From CAWAYR01 sp050250875 (GTDB lineage: Bacteria > Acidobacteriota > Vicinamibacteria > Vicinamibacterales > UBA2999): a stretch of DNA of 64,000 nucleotides. The position numbers and the translations under genes were made by a program. Shown in pieces: positions 54,626 through 63,588 of this stretch (its first letter is position 1; every line of letters begins with the position of its first letter). The notes beneath the pieces are model-generated. The model was not told the origin of the DNA and made no database searches. It was given only the letters and a program-made list of their open reading frames with translations. The stretch covers positions 186,001 to 250,000 of the forward strand of contig JBFWNV010000004.1 in assembly GCA_050250875.1 (NCBI GenBank), given 5' to 3'.

Positions 54626-57518
54626 AGAAGGCCACCCGGAACGCCAGCTGGGCGATACGCGGCTGGTAGGCGTTCAGCAGGTTCTGGCGCGGAGCGCCGA
54701 AGCCGGCCTGGTTGACCACGCTCTGGTAGGCGCCGTAGTTCTTGTGGTTGAAGGCGTTGAACACCTCGGCGATGCCGGTGACGGTGACGCCGCCGGGCAG
54801 CGGGATCTCCTTGGCGACGCGGAAGTCGACGCGGTGCAGCGGATCGCCCTTGAGGGCGTTGCGCGGCACGATGTCGCCGACGGCGAACGACGTCGGCCCG
54901 TCGAAGCGGTCGCGCGCGCTGTCCGGGATGGTCACCGGCGCCGTGACGTAACGATTGGTGCCGGTGTGGCCGAAGGGGTTGGCGGCGAAGGTCGTGGAGT
55001 AGTAGTTGCCCGATCCGAAGAAGTACGCCCCCGACAGGTTGAAGCCCCACGGACCGCGCCACAACCCGTTCAGGCGCAGCGTGTGCCGCTGGAACTCGGT
55101 GGACCGCGCCCACTCCGCCTCGGGATCGAACGGGTTGTTGCCCTGGTACTGGAAATTGGTGGTGTCGTCGTGGAAGAAGAGCATGTAGGTGTAGGTCAGC
55201 GACGACTGCCAGTTGCTGGCGTAGCGCTTGGTGATCCCCGTCTGCAGGGACGCCTGGTCGGCGCGGCCCTTCGACTCGAGCCACTGGATCTGGCCGAACT
55301 TCGGATCGGGGCGGCCCTGAGCCGGCGGCAGGTTGTAGCCGGTGGCCGGGTTGAACGTCAGGTTCGGGTCGCGCTGGCGCGCGAAGTTGTAGCCCTTCCA
55401 GTGGGTCAGGTCGGCCTCGAAGCCCCACCGCGTGCCGAACTGCGTCTGGAAGCCGATGCTGCTCTGCCACGTGTAGGGCATCTTGTAGTCGCTGGCGATG
55501 ACCCGCGGCGACTGCGCCGGCAGCGGCACCCGGCCCGAGAAGATGTCGTCCTGGGTGATGCCGCGGGTCGGATCCTGGATGAACCCGGGCTGGCCGTCGT
55601 TGAAGAACGAGTTGACCAGGATGCGCTCGCCGTTGAACGACTGGATGCTGAACGTGGTGTTCGAGTCGGGGATGCTGAAGTACAGGCCGCTGCCGCCGCG
55701 CACCACCAGGTTGCCCTGGCCGCCGACGTTCCAGGTGAAGCCGCCCCGCGGCGCGATGTTGTTGATGTCGCGCAGGCCGCCCGGGTAGAGCCGATCACCC
55801 GGCTTGAGCGTCTCGTTGGCCGGGTAGATGACGCCGCCCCTGGGGTCGAAGGTGACCTGGGTGGTGATGTGCGGCGGGTCGAGCGCGCCGAAGTCGGCGT
55901 CCCAGCGCACGCCGCCGTTCAGGGTCAGCGTGTTGTTGATCTTCCAGGTGTCGCCGATCCACAGGGCCAGCGTCGGCCGCGGGATGTCGATGGTCCAGTC
56001 GCCGAAGTTCTGGTCGAACCGCTGCACCCGGGAGTCGAGACCGGTCAGGTCCCACGTGCTCGGATCGTTGTAGACCGGGAAACGACGGGCCAGATCGGGC
56101 GGCGCGGAGTTGAAGATGAACTCGCCGCGCGACAGCAGCTGCCACTGGCCGGTGTCGTGCCAGCGCAGGAACTCGGCGCCGATCTTCACGTCGTGCTTGC
56201 CGATGCTCGAGGTGAGGTCGTAGCGGGCCGACCAGGTGTTCTGGAAGAACTCCTGCGGGTAGTTGCGCCGCTGGCCGACGGTCAGGCCGGGGAACACGTA
56301 GTTCGGGGTGTTGGCGAGCGCCGGTTCGGCCAGCTGGTTCTGCCATTCGAAATGGCTGTAGCTGAGACGCACTTCCTGGATGGCGCGATCGCTGATCACG
56401 TTGGCCCAGGTGTTCGAGACGTTGAACGCCTTGCGCGAACGGTCGGCGGCCTGCGACGGGTGTTCGGTGCCCGACACCTGGGTGAACGGGTTGCCCCAAT
56501 CCCAGTACGACCAGCGCGACGTGATGTGGTCGCCCTGCCGCAGCTGCCAGTCGCCCCGGCCGAGGAAGCTGTTCTGCACCAGCTTGCTGTCGAAGCTGTA
56601 GCTGGTGCCGATGGCCTGCGGCGTGGTGACGATGGTGTTCGGCTCGTTCTCACGCTCGTAGGACAGGAAGTAGTGCAGCTTGTCGCGCACGATCGGGCCG
56701 CCGACGGCGGCGCCGATCTGCTGGTTGGCGTAGGGCAGCACGCGGTTGGCGATGAAGTCCTTGGCGTTCAGCTTGTCGTCGCGGAAGAAGCCGTAGACGG
56801 CGCCGGTGAGGTCGTTGGTGCCCGAGCGCGACACCGCCTGCACCTGGATGCCCAGTGAGCGGCCCTGCGTGATGTCGAACAGGTTGGTGATCACCTGGAA
56901 CTCGGCGATCGCCTCGCGGCTGAAGCGCGGCTGGCCGAAGCCGCCGCCGGCCACCTGCTGGGTGATCTCCTGGCCGTCGAGGTTGAGCTGGAAGGCGCGG
57001 TCGCGCACGCCGGGATTGTTGTCCACGGCGTTGGCGGTGATGCCCTTGACCTGCATCGCCAGCTCCATCCAGTTGCGGCCCTGCAGCGGCAGCTCCTCCA
57101 TCTGGCGGCGGTCGACGTTGCCGGCCACCTGCGTGGAGCTGATGTCGACCAGGGGGGCTTCACCGGTGACGGTCAGGGTCTCGCTCAGCGTCGCCACCTG
57201 CATGGCGAACGGCACGGGGCGGTTCTGGCCGACCAGCACCTCCACCTCGGGAACGAGGATCGTGGCGAAGCCCGAGAGCTCGGCCTGCACCTTGTAGCGG
57301 CCGGGGGCCAGGCCGCGCACGCGGTACTCGCCCCGTTCGTCGCTGACGCTCGTGAACACGCGGCCGGTGTCGAGCGACGTGGCGGTGATGGTCACCCCGG
57401 GCAGCGCCCCGCTGGTCGAGTCGGTGACGGCCCCGAAAATGGTGGCCTCTTGCGCGAACGCCGAGGCTGCGACCAGCACGATGGCGGCAGCAAAAAGACC
57501 GATGGAACGCACGCGCAT
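54624..57518 (-). CDS. TonB-dependent receptor, Oar-like, with carboxypeptidase-regulatory N-terminus
   Basis: A 964-residue outer-membrane protein. ATG 57518 follows AAGGGGG; the signal peptide is SIGLFAAAIVLVAASAFAQ. A carboxypeptidase-regulatory-like beta-sandwich follows (IFGAVTDSTSGALPGVTITA, GEYRVRGLAPGRYKV), then a plug-like region (LPLQGRNWMELAMQVKG) and a long beta-barrel that ends RIAQLAFRVAF with the terminal Phe needed for assembly. No classical TonB box was identified. Typical of the greatly expanded Oar-like family of Acidobacteriota; the ligand (glycan, peptide or other) is unknown. Confidence 0.9.
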   Translation of the reverse strand: MRVRSIGLFAAAIVLVAASAFAQEATIFGAVTDSTSGALPGVTITATSLDTGRVFTSVSDERGEYRVRGLAPGRYKVQAELSGFATILVPEVEVLVGQNRPVPFAMQVATLSETLTVTGEAPLVDISSTQVAGNVDRRQMEELPLQGRNWMELAMQVKGITANAVDNNPGVRDRAFQLNLDGQEITQQVAGGGFGQPRFSREAIAEFQVITNLFDITQGRSLGIQVQAVSRSGTNDLTGAVYGFFRDDKLNAKDFIANRVLPYANQQIGAAVGGPIVRDKLHYFLSYERENEPNTIVTTPQAIGTSYSFDSKLVQNSFLGRGDWQLRQGDHITSRWSYWDWGNPFTQVSGTEHPSQAADRSRKAFNVSNTWANVISDRAIQEVRLSYSHFEWQNQLAEPALANTPNYVFPGLTVGQRRNYPQEFFQNTWSARYDLTSSIGKHDVKIGAEFLRWHDTGQWQLLSRGEFIFNSAPPDLARRFPVYNDPSTWDLTGLDSRVQRFDQNFGDWTIDIPRPTLALWIGDTWKINNTLTLNGGVRWDADFGALDPPHITTQVTFDPRGGVIYPANETLKPGDRLYPGGLRDINNIAPRGGFTWNVGGQGNLVVRGGSGLYFSIPDSNTTFSIQSFNGERILVNSFFNDGQPGFIQDPTRGITQDDIFSGRVPLPAQSPRVIASDYKMPYTWQSSIGFQTQFGTRWGFEADLTHWKGYNFARQRDPNLTFNPATGYNLPPAQGRPDPKFGQIQWLESKGRADQASLQTGITKRYASNWQSSLTYTYMLFFHDDTTNFQYQGNNPFDPEAEWARSTEFQRHTLRLNGLWRGPWGFNLSGAYFFGSGNYYSTTFAANPFGHTGTNRYVTAPVTIPDSARDRFDGPTSFAVGDIVPRNALKGDPLHRVDFRVAKEIPLPGGVTVTGIAEVFNAFNHKNYGAYQSVVNQAGFGAPRQNLLNAYQPRIAQLAFRVAF

Positions 57519-57624
57519 ATCGCCCCCTTCCCTATGTGGGGAACTCCAGAACAACCGCACGAACGCGACGGCTGTCTCCAATTGCAGCGCCGAGAACGCC
57601 GCCGCGAGCCGGAAACTCGCGCGG

Positions 57625-57630
57625 ACTATA
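57625..57630 (-). promoter_or_regulatory. -10 box of the TonB-receptor gene
   Basis: TATAGT on the minus strand, about 100 bases before ATG 57518. No clear -35. The long leader is unusual in this window. Confidence 0.4.
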
Positions 57631-57709
57631 GCACACGGTCATGCATCGACGCCGGGGCCCAACGCCGCACGAATAGGTGCATGAAGTCGGCCCGAACCGC
57701 CGGGGCTGC

Positions 57710-57715
57710 TATGAT
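57710..57715 (+). promoter_or_regulatory. -10 box of the DUF485-actP operon
   Basis: TATGAT ends 36 bases before ATG 57752. Divergent from the TonB receptor; no -35 match found. Confidence 0.4.
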
Positions 57716-57751
57716 GCCGGCGCCTCGGGGAAGCACCCGCCCGCCACGCTC

Positions 57752-58048
57752 ATGACCACACCAGACCCCTCGTCGCACGCCGCCCTCGAGGCCCTCGCCG
57801 CCGCGCGATCGCGCATCGCCGTGGGGCTGACCGCCGCCATGACCGTCATCTACGTGGCGTTCATCCTGCTCATCGCCTTCGACAAGGCGTGGCTGGGCAC
57901 GCTGCTGGCGCCCGGCCTCAGCATCGGCATCGCGCTGGGGGTGCTGGTGATCGTGGCGGCCTGGGTGCTCATCCTGGCCTACGTCTACTGGGCCAACACC
58001 CACTACGACCACCGCGTGGTCAGCATCCGCGCCGAGAGGTCGCGATGA
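57752..58048 (+). CDS. DUF485 domain membrane protein (ActP partner)
   Basis: A 98-residue protein with two transmembrane helices (VGLTAAMTVIYVAFILLIAF and IALGVLVIVAAWVLILAYVY) and the DUF485 signature ending YWANTHYDHRV. Nearly always encoded just before an acetate/cation symporter; here its stop overlaps the ActP start (ATGA). Probably a small subunit or assembly partner of the permease. The upstream in-frame extension to 57677 lacks conserved residues, so ATG 57752 is used. Confidence 0.88.
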   Translation: MTTPDPSSHAALEALAAARSRIAVGLTAAMTVIYVAFILLIAFDKAWLGTLLAPGLSIGIALGVLVIVAAWVLILAYVYWANTHYDHRVVSIRAERSR

Positions 58049-59580
58049 ACGGCGCCATGGGCCAGCCCAACGTGGTCGCGATGGCCGGGTTCTTCATCTT
58101 CATCGCGGCGTCGCTCGGCATCACCTGGTTCGCGGCGCGGCGCACCAAGAGCGCCGAGGACTTCTACGCCGCCGGCCGCAGGGTGACGGCGCTGCAGAAC
58201 GGCCTGGCGCTGGCCGGCGACTACATGAGCGCGGCCAGCTTTCTCGGCATCGCCGGCCTGGTCGCCCTGTCGGGCTTCGACGGCCTGATCTACTCGATCG
58301 GCTTCCTGGTGGGCTGGCCGGTGGTGCTGTGCCTCATCGCCGAACCGCTGCGGAACCTGGGCCGTTACACGTTCGCCGATGTCGTCGCCTTCCGGCTCCA
58401 GCAGCGTCCCGTGCGCGTCGCCTCGGCCTTCGGCGGCCTGGCCGTGATCGCCTTCTACCTGATCGCCCAGATGGTCGGGGCCGGCAATCTCATCCGCCTG
58501 TTGTTCGGCATGTCCTATGAAGTCGCGGTGATGATCGTCGGCGCCGTGATGCTGGCCTACGTGCTGTTCGGGGGCATGCTGGCCACCACCTGGGTGCAGA
58601 TCGTCAAGGCGGTGCTGCTGATGGCCGGCGCGGCGCTGCTCGCGTTGCTGGTGGTGATGCGCTACTCGCTGAACCCGCTGGCCCTGTTCGCCGACGCCGC
58701 CTCGCGCTACGGCGACGCCGTGCTGGCCCCGGGCCGCCTGGTGTCCGACCCGATCGACGCCATCTCGCTCGGCATCGCGCTGATGTTCGGCACCGCCGGC
58801 CTGCCGCACATCCTGATGCGCTTCTACACCGTGCCCGACGCGCGTACGGCACGCGTCTCGGTGGCCTACGCCACCGCCGCCATCGGCGTGTTCTATCTGT
58901 TCACCTTCGTGCTCGGCTTCGGCGCGATGGTGATCGTGGGCCAGGACGCCATTCGCGCCATCGACGCCGGCGGCAACATGGCGGCGCCGCTGCTGGCCGA
59001 GGCGGTCGGCGGGCAGGCCTTCCTGGGCTTCATCGCCGCGGTCGCCTTCGCGACGATTCTCGCCGTGGTGGCCGGCCTGACGCTGGCCGGGGCGGCGGCG
59101 CTCAGCCACGACATCTGGGTCAACGTCGTGCGCCACGGCCACGCCGATTCCGGCGAGCAGCTGCGGGTCGCCCGGGTCGCCACCGTGCTGCTGGCCATCG
59201 TCTCGATCGGGCTGGGCATCGCCTTCAAGGGCCAGAACGTGGCCTACATGGTCGGACTGGCGTTCGCCATCGCCGCCAGCGCCAACTTCCCCGCTCTGGT
59301 CCTGTCGATGTTCTGGAAGCCCTTCACCACCAACGGCGCCGTGGCGTCGATCGTCGTCGGCACGGCGACGGCGCTCGGCTTGATCTACCTGTCACCGGCC
59401 ATCCAGATCGACCTGCTGAAGCATCCCACCGCGATGTTCCCGCTGCGCAACCCGGGCATCATCTCGATCCCGCTGTCGTTCGTGGTCGGCATCGTGGTGT
59501 CGCTGCTGGCGCCGGAGCAGACGGCGGCGGCGAAGTTCGCAGCGGCGGAGCGGCGCCTGCACCTCGGGGAGGAGGCATAG
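58045..59580 (+). CDS. actP: cation/acetate symporter ActP
   Basis: Sodium:solute symporter of the acetate permease branch, 511 residues with about 13 helices. RRTKSAEDFYAAGRRVTALQNGLALAGDYMSAASFLGIAG is the family's opening (residues about 30-70). LPHILMRFYTVPDARTARVS and FATILAVVAGLTLAGAAALSHDIW are further ActP signatures. It imports acetate and other short carboxylates or pyruvate. Coupled by ATGA to the DUF485 gene, as usual. Confidence 0.93.
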   Translation: MNGAMGQPNVVAMAGFFIFIAASLGITWFAARRTKSAEDFYAAGRRVTALQNGLALAGDYMSAASFLGIAGLVALSGFDGLIYSIGFLVGWPVVLCLIAEPLRNLGRYTFADVVAFRLQQRPVRVASAFGGLAVIAFYLIAQMVGAGNLIRLLFGMSYEVAVMIVGAVMLAYVLFGGMLATTWVQIVKAVLLMAGAALLALLVVMRYSLNPLALFADAASRYGDAVLAPGRLVSDPIDAISLGIALMFGTAGLPHILMRFYTVPDARTARVSVAYATAAIGVFYLFTFVLGFGAMVIVGQDAIRAIDAGGNMAAPLLAEAVGGQAFLGFIAAVAFATILAVVAGLTLAGAAALSHDIWVNVVRHGHADSGEQLRVARVATVLLAIVSIGLGIAFKGQNVAYMVGLAFAIAASANFPALVLSMFWKPFTTNGAVASIVVGTATALGLIYLSPAIQIDLLKHPTAMFPLRNPGIISIPLSFVVGIVVSLLAPEQTAAAKFAAAERRLHLGEEA

Positions 59581-59684
59581 CCGACCAGCGGCTCTGGGCG
59601 TTCCAGGCCGCCCTGGCGGCGGCCGCGGCGCTGGCGTTCGCCGTCGCCGACGTCCGTCTGGACGTCGGCTCGTTCGCAGCGCCG

Positions 59685-60431
59685 GTGCTCGCCTGCGGCG
59701 TCCTCTACGTGGTCGGCGTCTACCTGCGCGGCCAGGGCGACCCGGCCGCGGATCTGGTGCTCGCGGTCGCCAGCCTGGCCTCGGCCAGCCTGATCCTGTC
59801 GCCCGCGCAGTATCCCGCCGTGGCCGCCGGACGACCGCTCGTCGACGCCGCCCTCGCCGCCGCCGATGCCGCCCTCGGTGTCCACGTGCCGGCGCTGGCG
59901 GCGTGGACGCGCGGACACCCCCTCCTGTCGTCGCTGCTGACCGCCGCCTACTTCAGCCTGCTGCCGCAGCTGGTTCTCACCCCGGCCGTACTGGTCTGGT
60001 ACCGTCGCCACGATCGCCTGCGCGAGTACCTGTTCCATTTCCATCTCTGCGCCGGCGTCACGGTCGCGATGCTCGCCCTCTTCCCGGCGGCCTGTGCGTT
60101 CCAGTACTACGGGTTCGAGTCGGTGCTTGATCAGCGGCGCTTCATCGCGCAGTTCAACGCGCTGCGCGCCGGAGCGCCGCCGGTCATCGGCTTCGGCGAC
60201 CTGGAAGGGCTGATCAGCGTGCCGTCGTTCCACGCCGCCGGCGGCCTGATGTGCGCCTGGGCGGTGCGTGGACTTCGGCCCGCCGCGGCCAGCCTGGCGT
60301 TGAACGCCGCCCTGCTGGCTGCCACGGTGATGACCGGCGCCCACTACCTCGTGGACGTCCCGGTGACAGCGGCGTTGTTCGCGACGTCGGTGGCCGCCTG
60401 GCGGCTGCTGGCGCGGCGCCCCCCGTCGTGA
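59685..60431 (+). CDS. PAP2 superfamily membrane phosphatase/transferase; start uncertain
   Basis: At least 248 residues with about six membrane helices. SVPSFHAAGG and GAHYLVDVPVTA are PAP2 motifs with both catalytic His, in the form of the inositol-phosphotransferase (Aur1/Ipt-like) branch. Probably acts on a lipid phosphate or headgroup. GTG 59685 is the first usual start, but the frame is open and hydrophobic upstream to the actP stop (LWAFQAALAAAAALAFAVAD), and a strong GGGGAGGAGG lies at 59566-59575; the true N-terminus is probably about 35 residues longer with a non-standard codon, or there is a base error. Confidence 0.8.
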   Translation: MLACGVLYVVGVYLRGQGDPAADLVLAVASLASASLILSPAQYPAVAAGRPLVDAALAAADAALGVHVPALAAWTRGHPLLSSLLTAAYFSLLPQLVLTPAVLVWYRRHDRLREYLFHFHLCAGVTVAMLALFPAACAFQYYGFESVLDQRRFIAQFNALRAGAPPVIGFGDLEGLISVPSFHAAGGLMCAWAVRGLRPAAASLALNAALLAATVMTGAHYLVDVPVTAALFATSVAAWRLLARRPPS

Positions 60432-60437
60432 CCGGCG

Positions 60438-60959
60438 CTACCGCTCACCCGCGTCGGCTGCCGCGTCGCCGAGCAGCCGCTCGACGATGACGACGTCGCG
60501 CCAGCTGCCGTCGAGGCGGGCGTGGCGGCGATAGATGCCGACTTCCCGGAACCCGTGACGGGCACACAACGCCCGCGACGCGGTGTTCTCCGGGAACAGG
60601 CGCGACAGCACCTTCCAGAAGCCGGCGCGCGCGAGGGCGTCGAGGAACACCGGGAACAGGACGCTGGCCACGCCGCGCCCGTGATGCGACGTGGCGACGT
60701 AGATCGAGTACTCGGCGACGCCGGCGTAGCAGGCCCGCGTCCGGTAGCTCGACGCCGCCGCCCAGCCGACCACCACGTCGCCGTCTTCGGCCACCAGCAC
60801 GGGGAACCGGGGGTCGTCGAACCACGGGCGGATGTCGGCGGCGCTGCGCTCGCGCGTCTCGAACGTGGCGCCGCGGCCCCGGATGCCCTCGTTGTAGATC
60901 CGCGCGATCGCGGCGGCGTCGTCGACGGTGGCTGGGCGGATCCGGAGGGGCGCGGCCAT
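60438..60959 (-). CDS. GNAT family N-acetyltransferase (phosphinothricin/ArsN1-like)
   Basis: A 173-residue acetyltransferase. It begins LRIRPATVDDAAAIARIYNE; GATFETRERSAADIRPW is typical of the phosphinothricin/arsinothricin acetyltransferase branch. The acetyl-CoA loop is HHGRGVASVLFPVF, and NTASRALCARHGFREVGIY closes the fold. ATG 60959 is chosen since the longer frame is Arg/Pro-rich and overlaps the glycosyltransferase gene. Substrate uncertain: an amino-acid-like antibiotic is possible. Confidence 0.88.
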   Translation of the reverse strand: MAAPLRIRPATVDDAAAIARIYNEGIRGRGATFETRERSAADIRPWFDDPRFPVLVAEDGDVVVGWAAASSYRTRACYAGVAEYSIYVATSHHGRGVASVLFPVFLDALARAGFWKVLSRLFPENTASRALCARHGFREVGIYRRHARLDGSWRDVVIVERLLGDAAADAGER

Positions 60960-60975
60960 CGGTGACGCCGCCGGC

Positions 60976-60981
60976 ACTATA
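60976..60981 (-). promoter_or_regulatory. -10 box of the GNAT gene
   Basis: TATAGT on the minus strand, 16 bases before ATG 60959. It lies within the gap after the glycosyltransferase stop, so the GNAT gene may be transcribed on its own. Confidence 0.4.
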
Positions 60982-61002
60982 GCAGGCGGCGGCGCGGTGG
61001 CG

Positions 61003-62553
61003 TCAGCGCCGCCGGACCGCGAAGATCGTCTCGGTCGCCACGCCGTCGCCACGCAGATAGCGCTCCCGGTCTTCGGGCAGGAAGATCCGCACCCGCCGAT
61101 CGACGTCGTAGCGCGGCGGCCAGTCCAGGGCGCCGTACGCCTGTCCGGCGAAGCGCGTCCGGAACCCGGCCTCTTCCCATCGCTCGACGACGATCGCGGG
61201 CTGGCGGCCGTGCACGCGGAGCCACTCGATGGCCGGGTCGAGCCACTCGGGCTCCAGCGCGTCCCAGACGATCACCTCGCGTCCCGGCCAGAAGCGCAGG
61301 CCGCCGCTCTGCCACACGGTGATCGGCACTGCACCAGCATCGAGCCGCGACGCCACCGTGGCGGCGGTGAGCGGAAACCTCGCTTCGAGGGCCCGCAGTC
61401 GACGGGCCTCGGCCGCCTGCGGCGTGGTCGCAGCGCGCACGGCGACGGCGGCGACGACGACGCCGGCCAGGCCGCGGCCGACGCGCGGCCAACGCACCGC
61501 CAGGCCATCGAGGCTGACCGCGGTCAGCACGGCGGCCAGCGCCACCGGCGGGAGCAGAAAGCGCAGATACCACCACTCATCGAAGGGACGGTAGGCGAGA
61601 TAGACCAGCGGCAGCGCCACCGCCAGCGCCGTCACCATCGCCGCCTCGCGGCGGCGCGGCCGCGGCGCCAGCCGCCACGCCAGCGCCGCGAGGAGGACGA
61701 TCGGGGTCCCGCCCGCGATCCAGCTGCGCCCGTAGCGCCAGACGTTGTCGCCGACGTGCGCCAGCGCGAACAACTCGCCGAGATCGCCGTAGCCCGACCG
61801 CAGTGGCGACCCGTACAGTCGCTCGTTCAGCAGCAGGGCCACGACGACGCCGGGAGCGGCCGCCGCGCCGCCGACGACGAGCGCGGTGCTGCCGCGGCGA
61901 CGCCAACCGGGCGACGGCGGCGAGGCGCGAAGCCACGCCGTCGCGACGAGCGCGGCCGCGGCCGCGATGGCCAGGTTGGGTCTCACGAGCAGCGCCGCCC
62001 CGGTCAACAGCCCGGCCGCGACCGGCCGAGCGGCTGAGACCGCCAGCGCGACGGCCATCCACAGCGCTCCAGTGGTGACGTCGTTCATCGGCTGCACGGC
62101 CTGGAACTGGACGATCGGCGTCGTCGCCACCAGCACGGCCGCGGCGAGTCCCGCCCACGCCGACGCCAGCCGACGGCCGAGCAGGAACGCCAGCCAGATC
62201 AGGAGGGCGGTCGCAGCGGCCGGCACGAGATGTACCGCGACGGGTCCGGCCACCGCGACCAGCGGGGCGATCAGCCAGGGGTAGCCGGGGGCGCAGACCG
62301 GGACGGCGGCGTCGGTTCGGATCGCGGACGGCAGGAACCCAGCCGGCGCCGCCACGCGGCCGGCTTCCGGCCACGGGGCGTCGTGCGCCAGCACGCTCAG
62401 GGGCTGCAGTGCGCCGTCGGCGAACACCGCCGCCATCAGCGCGTAGCACGCCGAATCCGAGCCGCCGACGGCCGCGGTGCGCCAGGCCCACGCCGCCCCG
62501 CCAGCGCCGAGACTCAGGACGGCAGCCACGGCGGCGATCCGATTCGGCGTCAT
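61003..62553 (-). CDS. GT39/ArnT-like integral membrane glycosyltransferase
   Basis: A 516-residue protein with about 10-12 hydrophobic segments. The N-terminal extracytoplasmic loop GGSDSACYALMAAVFADGAL carries an Asp as in the GT-C superfamily. APGYPWLIAPLVAVAG and ATTPIVQFQAVQPMNDVTTG follow the PMT/GT39 pattern. The final 110 residues form a soluble tail with a VPITVWQSGGLRFWPGREV segment. GT-C enzymes move sugars from polyprenyl phosphates to lipids or proteins. ATG 62553 was chosen over a TTG three codons earlier. Acceptor unknown. Confidence 0.8.
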   Translation of the reverse strand: MTPNRIAAVAAVLSLGAGGAAWAWRTAAVGGSDSACYALMAAVFADGALQPLSVLAHDAPWPEAGRVAAPAGFLPSAIRTDAAVPVCAPGYPWLIAPLVAVAGPVAVHLVPAAATALLIWLAFLLGRRLASAWAGLAAAVLVATTPIVQFQAVQPMNDVTTGALWMAVALAVSAARPVAAGLLTGAALLVRPNLAIAAAAALVATAWLRASPPSPGWRRRGSTALVVGGAAAAPGVVVALLLNERLYGSPLRSGYGDLGELFALAHVGDNVWRYGRSWIAGGTPIVLLAALAWRLAPRPRRREAAMVTALAVALPLVYLAYRPFDEWWYLRFLLPPVALAAVLTAVSLDGLAVRWPRVGRGLAGVVVAAVAVRAATTPQAAEARRLRALEARFPLTAATVASRLDAGAVPITVWQSGGLRFWPGREVIVWDALEPEWLDPAIEWLRVHGRQPAIVVERWEEAGFRTRFAGQAYGALDWPPRYDVDRRVRIFLPEDRERYLRGDGVATETIFAVRRR

Positions 62554-62661
62554 GACGCGCAACCCTCGACACGACCGTGCAGCGGCGCTGCGCGAGATTC
62601 CCGCAATCAGGCGCTAGTCTAGATCGTGAGGGCTCATCCCCCGAGCACCTCAGGACGGTAC

Positions 62662-63510
62662 ATGGATGGAACACGCGTCCCACTCGCGCGGGTTCTCGAA
62701 TTGGGCGTGCCGCTGGCATGGCGCGAAGTCAGTGCGCTGCTGGTCGAAGCGATCCGGCAGGCGCACTCGAACGGCGGTACGCTCGGCGCTGGCGTCGAGC
62801 CAGCGTCGTGCTTCGTCACGCGCGGCGGTGAGATCGTGCTCGCCGGCCGGGCCGCGGCCGCGCGCCCCGAAGCGGTGCTCGAACTCGTCGGCCCCCTGAC
62901 CGCCGCCTGCGTCGATCCGGGCGACCTCGGCCAGGCGGCCGCCAACAGCGCCGTCGTCCCGTTTCTCGAGGCCTTTGCCGCCGACACGCCGTGGCGACGA
63001 CGACGGGTTCAGATCGCGGCCATCGCGCTGCGCGCCATCGCCGCCGAAACCGACCTGGCGCGGACCGAGGGCGCTCAGACGTCTGACGCCGGCGCGGCGG
63101 CGATGAGCGCGGCCGGCGCGGCCACGCGGCCGGCTGTCGCACCTGCGGGCGGCGAGCCGACGCCGCCGCCATCTGCCACCGACGCGCCATCCCTCCGCCG
63201 CTTCACCCGGCAGTCGCCTCGCGGCGGCGACGACGCCGGGCCGCGCGAGCCACGCCACTATCGACTGAAGGTCGTCGTGTCGGCGCGGCGCCGGCCGCTG
63301 TCGGTGGTCGGGGCGCGGCTGGCCATCTGGACCGCCATCGCCGTCTCGGCCACAGCGGCCGGCTTCGGCGCGTGGCGCGTCGCCGCCCAGGCGACCGCGG
63401 CGGGCCGCCGGCCGCCGATCGCCCGGCCTGACCGCGTCGTATCCGATCCAGGGTCGCCGGCCCCTGCCGTCCTGCGGACCAGCGACGACGCGTCTCCGAC
63501 GGAACGCTGA
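62662..63510 (+). CDS. unknown protein with C-terminal membrane anchor, paralogue of the next gene
   Basis: A 282-residue protein from ATG 62662. The first 125 residues (VPLARVLELGVPLAWREVSA, CFVTRGGEIVLAG, ARPEAVLELVGPL) align with the next gene. A Pro/Ala-rich low-complexity stretch follows, then a basic RHYRLKVVVSARRRP, one transmembrane helix (LAIWTAIAVSATAAGFGAW) and a short tail. The N-terminal part is therefore probably cytoplasmic. No known family recognised. A possible -10 (TAGTCT, 62615-62620) precedes it. Confidence 0.75.
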   Translation: MDGTRVPLARVLELGVPLAWREVSALLVEAIRQAHSNGGTLGAGVEPASCFVTRGGEIVLAGRAAAARPEAVLELVGPLTAACVDPGDLGQAAANSAVVPFLEAFAADTPWRRRRVQIAAIALRAIAAETDLARTEGAQTSDAGAAAMSAAGAATRPAVAPAGGEPTPPPSATDAPSLRRFTRQSPRGGDDAGPREPRHYRLKVVVSARRRPLSVVGARLAIWTAIAVSATAAGFGAWRVAAQATAAGRRPPIARPDRVVSDPGSPAPAVLRTSDDASPTER

Positions 63511-63588
63511 TCCAGCCCGCCGGGCGGTTGGTGTAGGCTGGAATGCGATCGGCTCGGACCGGGCGCCGGGCCCGGCCCCGTTCTCGAC

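Noticed and set aside
60438..60959. Firm assignment as arsinothricin resistance gene arsN1
   Set aside because: The sequence fits the wider phosphinothricin acetyltransferase branch, and no ars genes are nearby.
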